A stretch of DNA of 64,000 bases, taken from Streptomyces sp. P3. Lineage in GTDB: Bacteria > Actinomycetota > Actinomycetes > Streptomycetales > Streptomycetaceae. The notes under the pieces were generated by a model, which worked only from the letters and a program-made list of their open reading frames with translations, searched no databases and was not told the origin of the DNA. Shown piece by piece: positions 34,788-44,603 of the stretch. Within the stretch, counting starts at the first letter, position 1. The number at the start of each line of letters is the position of its first letter. The DNA lies in contig NZ_CP028369.1 of assembly GCF_003032475.1 (NCBI RefSeq), forward strand, positions 7,564,001 through 7,628,000, written 5' to 3'. The position numbers and the translations under genes were made by a program.

Positions 34788-35273
34788 GTGGAGATCGAGC
34801 TGCGGATCAACGGGTCCGCCCGGAGGCTGGATGTCGCGCCGCAAGTGAGCCTGCTCGACGCGCTGCGTGAGTACCTGGGCCTGACCGGCACCAAGAAGGG
34901 CTGCGACCAGGGTGCGTGCGGTGCCTGCACGGTGCTGGTGGACGGCCGGCGGATCAACGCCTGCCTGGCGTTGGCGGTGCAGTACCAGGGCCGTGAGATC
35001 ACGACCATCGAAGGGATCGACCATCCGCTGCAGGAGGCGTTCGTCCGCGCGGACGGGTTCCAGTGCGGCTACTGCACGCCGGGCCAGATCTGTTCGGCGA
35101 TCGGCATGCTCGCCGAGCACAAGGAAGGGATACCCAGCGCGGCGACCGAGCATCTCGCCGACAGCGGCGGGGAGCTGGACGAGGCGGAGATCCGGGAGCG
35201 GATGAGCGGCAACCTGTGCCGCTGCGGCGCCTACAACGGCATCGTCTCGGCGATCAAGGAGGTCGCGAAGTGA
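34788..35273 (+). CDS. paoA: [2Fe-2S] subunit of a molybdenum aldehyde oxidoreductase (PaoA-like)
   Basis: 161 aa from GTG 34788 (GGAGGA 8 nt upstream). Two clusters: plant-type site [15 protein letters not shown] and the helical-domain sites CGYCTPGQ and NLCRCG. E. coli PaoA has a Tat signal, but none is seen here whether one starts at 34788 or at the ATG 34749, so this enzyme should be cytoplasmic. First gene of paoABC-xdhC; overlaps paoB by 4 bp. Confidence 0.92.
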   Translation: MEIELRINGSARRLDVAPQVSLLDALREYLGLTGTKKGCDQGACGACTVLVDGRRINACLALAVQYQGREITTIEGIDHPLQEAFVRADGFQCGYCTPGQICSAIGMLAEHKEGIPSAATEHLADSGGELDEAEIRERMSGNLCRCGAYNGIVSAIKEVAK

Positions 35274-36265
35274 AGCCGTTCTCCTACCTCAGTGCCCCGG
35301 ATGTGGGCACGGTGCTGCGCACGATCGCGGACGGCGAGGACGTGAAATTCCTCGCGGGCGGGACGAACCTCGTCGACCTCATGCGGGAGGGCATCGAACA
35401 CCCGGCGACGGTCGTGGACATCACCCGCCTGCCGCTGACCGGGATCGAGGAACTCCCCGACGGCACCATCCGCGTCGGCGCACTGGTGTCCAACAGTCGG
35501 CTCGCCGCGGACCCCCTCATCAGGACCCGCTGTCCGGTCCTGGCCAAGGCGATCCTGCTGGGAGCCTCGGCCCAGCTGCGGAACATGGCGACCGTCGGCG
35601 GGAACCTCCTGCAGCGCACCCGCTGCATGTACTTCTACGACGAGACCTCCGCCTGCAACAAGCGTGCACCCGGCAGCGGCTGTGACGCGATCGGCGGGTT
35701 CTCCCGCGGCAGTGCGGTACTGGGCACCAGTGAGCACTGCATCGCGACGCATCCCTCGGACATGGCGGTGGCGCTGGTGATGCTCGACGCCGTCGTTGAG
35801 GTGGAGAGCGTGCGCGGCAGCCGGCGTATCCCGGTCGCCGACTTCCACCAGCTGCCCGGCGACACCCCCCACATCGAGACGGTCCTCGCCCCCGACGAAC
35901 TGATCACGGCCGTCGAGCTGCCGCCGGTGCCGGTGGCGGCGCATTCGCGCTACCGCAAGGTCCGCGACCGCGCGTCCTACGCCTTCGCCCTGGTGTCTGT
36001 CGCCGCCGCGCTGGCCGTCGAGGACGGCCGCATCACCGAGGTCCGCCTCGCACTCGGCGGTGTCGCGACCAAGCCGTGGCGGGCACGTATCGCGGAAGAG
36101 CTGCTGCTCGGCGCCGAAGCCACTGACGAGAACTTCGCCAGGGCCGCCGCCGCGGAACTCGCCCCCGCCCTTCCTCAGTCCGACAACGCCTTCAAGATCG
36201 ACCTGGCCCAGCGGACGGTCGTGGCCGTGCTGCGGACACTCAACGCTGAGCGGAGCGCATCGTGA
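35270..36265 (+). CDS. paoB: FAD subunit with extra [4Fe-4S] cluster (PaoB-like)
   Basis: 331 aa; GTG 35270 within the paoA stop. FAD-binding motif [13 protein letters not shown] and [13 protein letters not shown]. Four cysteines C119, C129, C138 and C157 lie in the insertion characteristic of PaoB, which carries an additional [4Fe-4S] cluster absent in ordinary xanthine dehydrogenases. That identifies the operon as a PaoABC-type aldehyde oxidoreductase. Confidence 0.92.
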   Translation: MKPFSYLSAPDVGTVLRTIADGEDVKFLAGGTNLVDLMREGIEHPATVVDITRLPLTGIEELPDGTIRVGALVSNSRLAADPLIRTRCPVLAKAILLGASAQLRNMATVGGNLLQRTRCMYFYDETSACNKRAPGSGCDAIGGFSRGSAVLGTSEHCIATHPSDMAVALVMLDAVVEVESVRGSRRIPVADFHQLPGDTPHIETVLAPDELITAVELPPVPVAAHSRYRKVRDRASYAFALVSVAAALAVEDGRITEVRLALGGVATKPWRARIAEELLLGAEATDENFARAAAAELAPALPQSDNAFKIDLAQRTVVAVLRTLNAERSAS

Positions 36266-38505
36266 CCACACGCACCTGGACAGGCTCCGACCCTGGCGCG
36301 GACGCTTCCGTACCCGTGGGGAGAGCGGTCGGACAGCCGGTGGACCGCCGGGACGGCCACGCGAAGGTGACCGGGGCGGTGCGGTTCTCCGCCGAGCACC
36401 ACTACCCGAACCTCACGTACGCGAAGCTGGTCCATGCCACCGTCGCCCGTGGCACGATCACCGGCATCGACACGGCCGCGGCGGCCGCGGTGCCCGGCGT
36501 CGTGGCGGTCCTCACCCACCTCAACGCGCCAAGGATCAAACCACCCCGCAAACTCAACATTGTGCGGAATCTGGGACCCGACGTCTCGGGAACCGACGTC
36601 GACTATCTCAACACCGATCAGGTCTTCTGGGACGGCCAGCCGATCGCCATCGTGATCGCGGAGACCTCCGCGGCGGCGAACGAGGCGGCGCCCCTCGTCG
36701 AAGTGACCTACGACCTGCTGCCCGCGCGCGTGGACTTCGCCATCGAGCAGACCAACGCCACCCTGGCGAAGGGCGACCTCACCTTCGCCGCCGTGAAGAA
36801 GAAGGGCGACGCCGAGGCGGCGCTGGCCGCTGCGGAGGTGTCGCTCGACCTGCGTTACACCACGCCCGGCCTGCAGCACAACGCGATCGAGCCGCACGCG
36901 ACGGTCGCCGTCTGGGACGGTGACCACCTCACGGTGCACGACACCACCCAGTCCATCCACCAGACCGGCCACCACCTGGCCTGGCGGTTCGGTGTGCCCG
37001 CGTCCCACGTCCGAGTCCGTGCCGAGTTCCTGGGGGGTGGCTTCGGCGGGAAGTTCGCCGTCTGGCCGGGCACGGTCATCGCGGCGATGGCGGCCAAGGC
37101 CGTCGGGCGGCCCGTGCGCCTGGCGCTGAGCCGCACGGCCGTCAACCGCGCCACCGGCGGGCGTACCGCCTCGACCAACCGGATCGCGCTCGGCGCGACC
37201 CGCGACGGCCGGCTCACCTCACTGATCCAGGACAGCATCACCCGCACCGGCTCGGCCGGGGGCCTGCTCGAGGCGACCACCTCGCCGGCCCGGCACCTCT
37301 ACGGCGCCCAGAACATGCTGACCCGGCAGAACCTCGTCACGATGGATCTGATGCCCAACACCTGGCTGCGCGCTCCCGGCGAGGCGATCGGCAGCTTCGT
37401 GCTGGAATCGGCGATGGACGAACTCGCCTACGAGTTGTCCATGGACCCGATCGCCCTGCGCCTGCGCAACGAGCCCGCAACGGATCCGACGGGTGGCAAG
37501 AAGTTCTCCCAGCGGATGCAGCGTGAAGCCTTCGAGAGGGGCGCCGAACGCTTCGGCTGGGCGGACCGCAACCCGCAACCTCGCTCCATGCGTGACGGCG
37601 AGTGGCTCGTCGGGACGGGCACGGCCACCGCCTACCACCCGACCCTGCGCCTGGTCGCCGATGTCAAGGTACGGCTGAGCGACGACGGCGGCGCGCTCGT
37701 GCAGTGCGGTTTCCACGAGATGGGCATGGGCGCCGCGACCGTACAGGCACAGATCGCCGCGGACGCGCTCGGCATCGCGTACGAGAAGGTCCAAGTCCAG
37801 TACGGCGATTCGGCCCTGCCGTCCGGACCGATGGCCGGCAACTCCAACCAGACGGCGACGGTGGCCACCAGCGTCCTCGCCGCGTGCGGCGAGCTGACCC
37901 GCAAGGTGAGTGCCCTGGCCCGGCGTACGGGCACGACCGGTCAGGAACCGGCGGCCACCCTGAGGGCGGCACGGCGGCCGTTCATCGAGGCCTCGGTCGG
38001 GTCGGACACCCGATTGGGTGCGCTGGGCAGTCAGGGCCGTTTCCTGACCACCTTCCTGAAGGACCAGCGCTGGTCCAAGGCCGCCCGAGGCGCGCAGTTC
38101 TGCGAGGTGCGGGTGAACGCCGACACCGGCGAACTGCGGATCTCGCGCTGGCTCGGCGTGTTCGACGTCGGCCGCATCATCAACCCCAAGACCGCGGCCA
38201 GCCAGCTGCGCGGGGCGGTGGTCATGGGCATCGGTATGGCGCTGTCGGAGCAGGCCCTGATCGATCCCCGCAGCGGGCGCACCATGAGCGCCGGGCTCGA
38301 CTCCTACTACGTGCCGGTGCACGCCGACATTCCCCCGATCGACGTCGACTGGCTCGACGAACCGGACAGGACGATGCCTCTGGGAATCATCGGGCTGGGC
38401 GAGGTCGGCATGACCGGCGTGGCGGCCGCGATCGCGAACGCCGTGTACCACGCGACCGGCAAGCGGATCCGGGACCTGCCGATCACGCTGGACAAGCTGC
38501 TCTGA
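36262..38505 (+). CDS. paoC: Molybdopterin catalytic subunit of aldehyde oxidoreductase (PaoC-like)
   Basis: 747 aa; GTG 36262 overlapping paoB. Contains the Mo-domain signatures [38 protein letters not shown], and the catalytic Glu (about E714) in GLGEVGMTG. Uses the bis-phosphopterin cofactor (MCD) in E. coli PaoC; cofactor here is inferred. Oxidises aldehydes, probably aromatic, to acids. No pterin-site truncation. Confidence 0.92.
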   Translation: MTTRTWTGSDPGADASVPVGRAVGQPVDRRDGHAKVTGAVRFSAEHHYPNLTYAKLVHATVARGTITGIDTAAAAAVPGVVAVLTHLNAPRIKPPRKLNIVRNLGPDVSGTDVDYLNTDQVFWDGQPIAIVIAETSAAANEAAPLVEVTYDLLPARVDFAIEQTNATLAKGDLTFAAVKKKGDAEAALAAAEVSLDLRYTTPGLQHNAIEPHATVAVWDGDHLTVHDTTQSIHQTGHHLAWRFGVPASHVRVRAEFLGGGFGGKFAVWPGTVIAAMAAKAVGRPVRLALSRTAVNRATGGRTASTNRIALGATRDGRLTSLIQDSITRTGSAGGLLEATTSPARHLYGAQNMLTRQNLVTMDLMPNTWLRAPGEAIGSFVLESAMDELAYELSMDPIALRLRNEPATDPTGGKKFSQRMQREAFERGAERFGWADRNPQPRSMRDGEWLVGTGTATAYHPTLRLVADVKVRLSDDGGALVQCGFHEMGMGAATVQAQIAADALGIAYEKVQVQYGDSALPSGPMAGNSNQTATVATSVLAACGELTRKVSALARRTGTTGQEPAATLRAARRPFIEASVGSDTRLGALGSQGRFLTTFLKDQRWSKAARGAQFCEVRVNADTGELRISRWLGVFDVGRIINPKTAASQLRGAVVMGIGMALSEQALIDPRSGRTMSAGLDSYYVPVHADIPPIDVDWLDEPDRTMPLGIIGLGEVGMTGVAAAIANAVYHATGKRIRDLPITLDKLL

Positions 38506-38551
38506 CGCCGGCCCGGTCTGCGCGACACGACACGACGAGAAGGTAACTCCC

Positions 38552-39874
38552 ATGCTGGACATCGCGGACGAGCTGAACCGATGGCTCGAGGAAGGGCGGG
38601 ACTTCGCCGTGGCCACCGTGGTGGCCGTGGGCGGCAGCGCACCGCGCGGGCCGGGCGCCGCGCTCGCCGTCGACGCCGACGGCACGGCCATCGGCTCGGT
38701 GTCGGGCGGTTGTGTGGAAGGCGCGGTCTACGAGCTGTGCATGCAGGCGCTCGCCGACGGTGAGACGGTGCGCGAGCGGTTCGGCTACAGCGACGAGGAC
38801 GCCTTCGCCGTCGGGCTGACCTGCGGTGGTGTCCTCGACATCCTGGTCGCCCCGGTGCCCTCCGACGGACCCGGCAGGAAGACATTCCAGACGGCGCTGT
38901 CGGCCGCCGCCCGGGGCGAGGCGGCGGCACTTGCCCGCGTGGTCTGCGGCCCTCCCCGGTTCCTCGGACGGGCGCTGGCGGTCCGTCACGACGGCTCCTA
39001 CGAAGGCGGACTCGGCGGACGTCCGGACCTGGACCGCGCCGTCGTCGACGAAACCCGCACCCTGCTCGACGCCGGCCGCACCGCAACCTTCGACGTCGCG
39101 CCGAGCGGAGCGGGATGGGGGTCGCCCCGGACGGAGTCTGGGGGAGGGCCGCACTGCGAGCCAGGCCTGAGCGTGTTCGTCGAGTCGAGCGTGCCGCCGC
39201 CGCGCATGCTCGTCTTCGGCGCCATCGACTTCGCCGCGGCACTGGTGCGCGTGGGCAAGTTCCTCGGCTACCACGTCACCGTGTGCGACGCCCGCCCCGT
39301 GTTCGCCACCCGGACGCGGTTTCCCGAGGCCGACGACATCGTGGTCGACTGGCCGCACCGCTGCCTGCGCCGCACCCGGACCGACGACCGCACGGTGGTG
39401 TGCGTGCTCACCCACGACGCCAAGTTCGACGTGCCCCTCCTGGAAGCGGCCCTGCGGCTGCCGGCCGCCTACATCGGCGCGATGGGCTCCCGCCGCACCC
39501 ACGAGGACCGCGACCGCAGGCTCCGCGAAATCGGCCTCACCGACGCCGAACTGGCCCGTCTGCGCTCACCGATCGGCCTCGATCTCGGCGCCCGCACGCC
39601 CGAGGAGACCGCCCTGTCCATCGCCGCCGAGATCGTCGCCGCCCGCCACGGCGGTACGGGCCTGCCCCTGAGCGAGTCACACACGCCGATCCATCACGAC
39701 ACCGAAGCGCGCCGGCTGGGGGTGATCAGCGCGAGTGACCGTGTGGCGCGGCCGCGAGCCGACCGTCAGGAGCTCCGGAACACCGGGAGCCCGGTCCGGG
39801 TCGGCGTGGCCGCCTCGATGCCGACAGCTCGTGATCAGGACGGGGCCTTCCCGGGGACGGCGTGGCCGATTTGA
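38552..39874 (+). CDS. XdhC/CoxI-family molybdenum cofactor maturation factor (PaoD-like)
   Basis: 440 aa; ATG 38552 behind GAGAAGG. XdhC N-domain (FAVATVVAVGGSAPRGPGA, SVSGGCVEGAVYE) and C-terminal Rossmann-type domain (RMLVFGAIDFAAALVRVGKFLG, YIGAMGSRRTHEDRDRRL, DLGARTPEETALSIAAEIVA). Needed to insert the sulfurated cofactor into the PaoC-like subunit. After HTPIHHD the C-terminus runs about 60 residues beyond the usual end, suggesting that an original stop was lost. Residues 190-205 contain a Gly/Arg-rich insertion. Confidence 0.88.
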   Translation: MLDIADELNRWLEEGRDFAVATVVAVGGSAPRGPGAALAVDADGTAIGSVSGGCVEGAVYELCMQALADGETVRERFGYSDEDAFAVGLTCGGVLDILVAPVPSDGPGRKTFQTALSAAARGEAAALARVVCGPPRFLGRALAVRHDGSYEGGLGGRPDLDRAVVDETRTLLDAGRTATFDVAPSGAGWGSPRTESGGGPHCEPGLSVFVESSVPPPRMLVFGAIDFAAALVRVGKFLGYHVTVCDARPVFATRTRFPEADDIVVDWPHRCLRRTRTDDRTVVCVLTHDAKFDVPLLEAALRLPAAYIGAMGSRRTHEDRDRRLREIGLTDAELARLRSPIGLDLGARTPEETALSIAAEIVAARHGGTGLPLSESHTPIHHDTEARRLGVISASDRVARPRADRQELRNTGSPVRVGVAASMPTARDQDGAFPGTAWPI

Positions 39875-39881
39875 ATAACGA

Positions 39882-39920
39882 AAACGATCGGTTTGGCATC
39901 AATGAGAAACCGATCGGTTT
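39882..39920. promoter_or_regulatory. Pair of palindromes of TetR-operator type
   Basis: AAACGATCGGTTT (39882-39894) and the perfect palindrome AAACCGATCGGTTT (39907-39920) are spaced about 25 bp centre to centre. No intact regulator is adjacent. Confidence 0.6.
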
Positions 39921-40279
39921 CCTCCTGGGGGGCGGCCGAGACCGTGATCCACGGCTGCCTTCGCGTGCTGAAGGGTTTTGAAGTCCGCAGGTTCCCGGTC
40001 CGGCGATGGTGCCGTCCGGTCTTCTCCCGATGCAACCGTGTTGTCCAGGCCGGAGTAGGTCAGCCGGCATCGGGAAGCGCATCCCGCTCGCGCGGGTCGG
40101 GTTCGGCTTCGACGTGGCCGGCGACAAGCCGACCAGCACTGCGATCCAGCAGGTGACGGAGCGATTCGCGTCGTGGAGCGCGGAGATGCTCCCGGCCTCG
40201 GCGGCCTGCCGAAACCGCATGTCACGTGCCCGGGGGCGAGTCGAAGAGAGGCCGTTGCGCCGGCGGTCCGCCCGCTGGT
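39921..40279. other. Gene-free stretch before the maleylpyruvate isomerase-like gene
   Basis: Short reading frames exist on both strands, but none has codon usage or motifs of a real gene. A frame reading RIPLARVGFGFDVAGDKPTS (plus strand) looks the least random and may be part of an unrecognised relic. Confidence 0.4.
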
Positions 40280-41065
40280 CTACGGCGCTGTGAAGAGCGT
40301 CGGGAAGCGCAGGCCCAGCCACGGTTTGCGGCCCCAGACGAAGACCTTGGCGCGGGCCATGGCGGTGGGGGCGGTCCAGCGGCCCAGGGCCAGGAGGAGG
40401 AAGGCGACGGGGTCGATGGCTATCGTGCAGTCGGGCCGGCGGGGCGGGGTGTCGGTGACCGTGGGCACGCCGTCCGCGAAGGTGACGGCGAAGCGGTCGC
40501 GGCCGATGCGCAGCAGATAGCAGGCATGGTGGCCTGCGGCGCCGGCGTTCACTGCACGCGGCATGGCCAGCCGCATGAAGGGCAGCGTGAACGCGACCAC
40601 TTCCCGGTTGACCATGTGGGGCCCGCGCAGCGCGGCCGCGATGTCGTATCCGTGCCCGAGCAGGTGGGTGAGCAGGTACGAGCCCAGGGTGGCCATGTTC
40701 ATCGGCCCCATCGGCGTCAGTACCGCCTCCTGGGGACCGCGGCCGGCCGCGGCCGCGACGAAGGCCCGGGCCGTGTCCGCGATCTCCGCGCCGAGGACCG
40801 CCGGATCCCGCTGCGGGAAGACGGCCAAGGCCGCACGGTTGGCCGCCGCGAGACCGCCCGGCGTCCCGTCGCCGTAGGGGCGCTCCTCGCCCGCCCCGAT
40901 GTCCGCCATCAGCTTCCCCGCCAGCGCGAGATGCGCCGCCGCCTCCCCCACCGTCCACTCCGCGCCCCGCAGCGGCGTGTGCGGGGCGGCCCCCGCCTGC
41001 AACAGCTCCGCGATCCGGTCGGCGGTGACGACAATGGCATCCTCGGCTGTCATGAACGCGATCAT
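40280..41065 (-). CDS. Maleylpyruvate isomerase-type (mycothiol-dependent) protein with SCP2-like domain
   Basis: 261 aa; ATG 41065, with another ATG four codons on. N-terminal DinB/MDMPI four-helix bundle (GAEWTVGEAAAHLALAGKLM and the conserved His in LTHLLGHGYDIAAAL), then an SCP2-like C-terminal domain (CYLLRIGRDRFAVTFADG, TIAIDPVAFLLLALGR). Such proteins use mycothiol as cofactor or are general metal-dependent transferases. Substrate unknown. Confidence 0.8.
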   Translation of the reverse strand: MIAFMTAEDAIVVTADRIAELLQAGAAPHTPLRGAEWTVGEAAAHLALAGKLMADIGAGEERPYGDGTPGGLAAANRAALAVFPQRDPAVLGAEIADTARAFVAAAAGRGPQEAVLTPMGPMNMATLGSYLLTHLLGHGYDIAAALRGPHMVNREVVAFTLPFMRLAMPRAVNAGAAGHHACYLLRIGRDRFAVTFADGVPTVTDTPPRRPDCTIAIDPVAFLLLALGRWTAPTAMARAKVFVWGRKPWLGLRFPTLFTAP

Positions 41066-41332
41066 GTCGGCACTCGGACGTGCTGTCCAGCGTCCCGTCG
41101 GTCCCGCTCCCGCCTCTTCCTGAAGGCCGTTTACCGGGGTGCGGCGTTCATGATCGGGTCCCGGCCACTGGAGGGGCCGTCTCGGTCAGGGAACGAACTC
41201 CACAGCCTTCTGGGCGAGAAGGGCGCCTTGCGGATGCGATCACGCGGAAGCCGGGTCCCTGTGCACCGGCCCGGGCAAGCGCGCAGGCCGTCGGGCTCAC
41301 CGCGGCACCCGCCCCGGCCGGCCGGCGACAAG

Positions 41333-41366
41333 ACGGCATCCAGCGGATGAATCCGCTGGATGCCGT
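41333..41366. terminator. Strong 15-bp perfect hairpin
   Basis: ACGGCATCCAGCGGA (41333-41347), tetraloop TGAA, TCCGCTGGATGCCGT (41352-41366). It probably ends the transcript of the TetR relic on the minus strand. I see no gene elsewhere in 41066-41513. Confidence 0.7.
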
Positions 41367-41513
41367 GCGTGCCGAGCCTGGGTGCCCGGAGGTTGTTCTC
41401 GATGTCCCAGGAGTCCTTGGACGGCGAGCGGGGGTGAAACGGCGCCGCCCGCCTCCAGCCCGACTGCGCGGTAGCCCCTGCCCTTCGTGGACTCGTTCGG
41501 GGGCTGCCTTCGC

Positions 41514-41908
41514 TCAGGCGTGCTCTGTGTGCCCGACGGCGCGCAGGAGGAAGGGCAGGAGGCGGTCGGCGGTCTGCGTCGCGGTTGCGGCGTCCACCTG
41601 GTCCGGCGGCAGGGGGGTGAGGAAGAACCTGCTGACCATGGGGCCGAGGACCAGATCGCCGAGCAGGTCGGCGTGCTCCACGGGCGGGATCTTGCCTCGC
41701 TCCGCCGCACGCTTCGTGATCTCCTCCATGCGCCGGCGCATGGGCAGCACGAACGTGTTCGTGAGGGCCTCGGCCAGTGGGATGTTGTGCCGGGCCTCGC
41801 CGATCAGGGTCTGCAGCACCCCCCTTCCTTCCCGGTCAGGGAAGCCGCCTTGTCCCGGAGCAGGGCGCGGAGGTCGCCTTCGAGGGTGCCGGTGTCGGTG
41901 TGCCTGGT
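41514..41908 (-). pseudogene. C-terminal relic of a TetR regulator with a frameshift in a G-run
   Basis: From 41908 the frame reads [20 protein letters not shown] and breaks at a run of six G (about 41818-41823). In the neighbouring frame it continues [20 protein letters not shown] and LLGDLVLGPMVSRFFLTPLP to the stop. This is the ligand-binding half of a TetR_C-type regulator. The DNA-binding half is absent, replaced in frame by an aldehyde dehydrogenase fragment. Confidence 0.75.
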
Positions 41909-42266
<358 letters not shown>

Positions 42267-42308
42267 GCCGGACCGGCGACGAGATGAGGCCGGCCACTGT
42301 CAGGGGAG

Positions 42309-42332
42309 GACGGCGTACGGGCGGGGGCCGAC
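42309..42332. repeat. Second copy of a 24-bp repeat (first at 33518-33541)
   Basis: The two copies are in the same orientation and differ at one base; both begin GACGGCGTACGGGCG and end GGGCCGAC. The second lies just beyond the aldehyde dehydrogenase relic. Confidence 0.7.
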
Positions 42333-42365
42333 GGCTCGTCGAGCAGGCCCGCTCAGCCGACGCGC

Positions 42366-43259
42366 TCAGTCGAACTCGCTGGGCTCCGGGGCCGGAGTGC
42401 GGCCCTCCCGGACGTCCTTGAGCCGGGTGGTGCCGTGACTCACCGCGTCCTTGGTGCTGTCGTGGTCCGCACCGCCGTACCCGCCGTTGGTCACGGTGAT
42501 CGCGTCGTTCCCGACCCGCACGGCCGCGACGTCCAGGGTGAGGGTGACCGGCGAGCCGCCGGAGGTCCCCTTCACCGTCACCGTGATGCCCTCACGGGCG
42601 TCCCCCGACTTCGGGAGGGAGGCTTCGACGACCTGCACGGTGCGGGTGGAGCCGTCGGAGGCCTTCGCCTCGAACTGGTCGCAGTCGGTGGTCAGCGACC
42701 CCAGCCAGTCCAGTGATGTGTCGAGGTCGTCCCGGTCGTAGGCGGCGACCTGGTAGAGCAGCCGGGAGTCGCCCTCGGTGAAGCCGGTGAGCGCCGACGC
42801 GCCGGACGGGCGGCCCAACAGGTCGTCGCCGTACAGCCCGTCGAGCAGCCGCTGGCAGTCGGCGGCCTGCGTCTGGCCCGTGAGGAACTGCTGGGCGTCG
42901 ACCGTGCCGATGAGCAGCTTGTCCTCCCAGGACGCCGCGTTGGTCACCTGGTTCCAGTCGTCCTCCAGGTCGCCCTCGGTGATCAGAGCGGTCCGCGCAC
43001 CCGCCGACGTGAGTGTCCTGTCCCCGGGAGAGGCGGTGGTCGTCCGTTCGGCCACCGGCGAGGCCGCGACGCCGGAGGCGCTGGTCGGGCTGGACGCGCC
43101 GTCCTCCCCGCCGGAGCAGGCGGTCGCCGTGGCGAGCAGCGTTCCCGCGGCCAGGACGGCGGTCAGAGCCCGCACCGGGCGGCCCGGACGTGTCGGACCG
43201 GCCGGGCCCGACGGACGGGGCGGGCAGGTCGGGCGGGGCGACGGACGAGGGGTGCTCAC
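42366..43259 (-). CDS. Secreted lipoprotein of unknown function
   Basis: 297 aa; GTG 43259 behind GGAGGT. Signal peptide with an Arg/Pro-rich n-region and a lipobox-like LATATAC followed by SGG; Cys should be lipidated. The mature part (ITEGDLEDDWNQV, DCQRLLDGLYGDDL, SLTTDCDQFEAKASDG) resembles streptomycete lipoproteins of the PknH/LpqH sensor-like type but I cannot name the family with certainty. It stands alone and is divergent from the nucleotidyltransferase gene. Confidence 0.82.
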   Translation of the reverse strand: MSTPRPSPRPTCPPRPSGPAGPTRPGRPVRALTAVLAAGTLLATATACSGGEDGASSPTSASGVAASPVAERTTTASPGDRTLTSAGARTALITEGDLEDDWNQVTNAASWEDKLLIGTVDAQQFLTGQTQAADCQRLLDGLYGDDLLGRPSGASALTGFTEGDSRLLYQVAAYDRDDLDTSLDWLGSLTTDCDQFEAKASDGSTRTVQVVEASLPKSGDAREGITVTVKGTSGGSPVTLTLDVAAVRVGNDAITVTNGGYGGADHDSTKDAVSHGTTRLKDVREGRTPAPEPSEFD

Positions 43260-43499
43260 GGGTACCTCCAGAGGACGGGGTCGGCTGCCCTGCCCTCCAC
43301 GGCACCACCGGCCAGGCCGCTCGACCAGCGCAATGATCCGTACGGGTGAGGCCGCGGCGCAGGCGAGGGACGGCTCCGCGGCCGCGGGCCCGCCGGGAAA
43401 ACACGAGGTGCTGAGCGCCGGGCGCAGGGCATCATGGCGATCCCGCCGCCCGATCGCGGCGCCGGGGTGATCATCGTCGGGGAACGACCGGGGGCACCT

Positions 43500-44189
43500 G
43501 TGACCGTCACCAACATCCTGCTGTCCGGCATCGTCGGCTCGACCGCCTACGGACTCGCCCACGAGGGCTCCGACGTGGACCGGCTCGGCATGTTCGCCGC
43601 CCCCACCGAGGAACTGCACGGCCTGCACACTCCCAAGGAGTCGCACGTCAGCACGGCGCCCGACCGCACCCTGCACGAGGCCGCGAAGTGGTGCCGGCTC
43701 GCACTCGGCGGCAACCCGACCGTCATGGAGCTCGTCTGGCTGCCCGACGAGCTGTACGAGGTGCGCACCCCGCTCGGCGACGAACTCATCGCCCTGCGCA
43801 CCACCCTGCTCAGCGCCGGCCGGGTCCGCGACGCCTATCTCGGCTACGCCACCCAGCAGTTCAGGAAACTGCAGAACCGCAGCGCGGGCGCTCCCGCGGC
43901 GGACAGCCGCAGACGCAGCGCCAAGCACGCCCGCCATCTCAAGCGGCTGTGCGCCCAGGGGTACGAGCTCTACTCCGCGGGACGGCTGACGATCCGGGTC
44001 GAGGACCCGGAGAGCTACCACCGGTTCGGCGAGGAGGTCGCCGCCGATCCCGACGCCGCCCTGCCGTTGCTGCGCCGCGTAGAGGAGGCGTTCGCCGAGA
44101 CGCGCAGCGTCCTGCCGGACCACCCCGACGAGCGAGCCGCCGACGCCTGGCTGCGCCGGGTCCGCAGGCGGTTCTACCCGGCGGCGTAG
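43500..44189 (+). CDS. RlaP-like nucleotidyltransferase (DNA polymerase beta superfamily)
   Basis: 229 aa from GTG 43500; ATG 43434 or GTG 43467 in frame would add unconserved residues. The catalytic motif GSTAYGLAHEGSDVDRLGMF gives GS and DxD for metal binding. KWCRLALGGNPTVMELVWLP and the C-terminal helical region match the RNA-repair pathway nucleotidyltransferase family (RlaP, PF10127), often found with RNA ligases. No ligase is adjacent here. Confidence 0.8.
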   Translation: MTVTNILLSGIVGSTAYGLAHEGSDVDRLGMFAAPTEELHGLHTPKESHVSTAPDRTLHEAAKWCRLALGGNPTVMELVWLPDELYEVRTPLGDELIALRTTLLSAGRVRDAYLGYATQQFRKLQNRSAGAPAADSRRRSAKHARHLKRLCAQGYELYSAGRLTIRVEDPESYHRFGEEVAADPDAALPLLRRVEEAFAETRSVLPDHPDERAADAWLRRVRRRFYPAA

Positions 44190-44341
44190 GCCTTTCCCGC
44201 GCGCCGGTGCCGGGGCCCTCGCCCCGGCCGACGACAAATCGCGTGCCGGGCCGCACCCTTCGCTTCTACACTCACCGCAGACGGAGCGCGGCCGCTTGTA
44301 CAGCGGCGCGCCGTACCGCGACGATCGAGGGGAGCCCGGCC

Positions 44342-44446
44342 ATGCGTGACCGCACCGCTGCCGTCGCTCCCCGTTCCCGCTACGAGGTGATCCTCGTGTC
44401 CTCGTCCGTCCGGTGCCCGCGGCGCGGCCGGCACCGGATCTCCTGA
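44342..44446 (+). CDS. Possible 34-aa small ORF
   Basis: ATG 44342 with GAGGGGAG 8 nt upstream; product [20 protein letters not shown] then Arg-rich. It ends in an 8-bp GC hairpin (44410-44437). Nothing recognisable. It is the only candidate in the 414-bp gap 44190-44603 and could be a leader of the EF-G paralogue. Confidence 0.3.
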   Translation: MRDRTAAVAPRSRYEVILVSSSVRCPRRGRHRIS

Positions 44447-44603
44447 CGAAGCCCGAGCGACACAAGAGGCAGTCCCCGCAACACATCTGACGGTCCATCA
44501 TCGTCGGTTCCGCGGCATGACGTCCCTGCCCGTCCGTCGCCTCCGGCCTCGTCCGGCACATCGCGCTGCCCGTTCCCAGGAACATCCCGAAAGGCCAAGG
44601 GCC

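Noticed and set aside
39893..40156. 87-codon plus-strand ORF in the gap after xdhC
   Set aside because: Ser/Arg-rich shadow composition, no ribosome site and no resemblance to known proteins.
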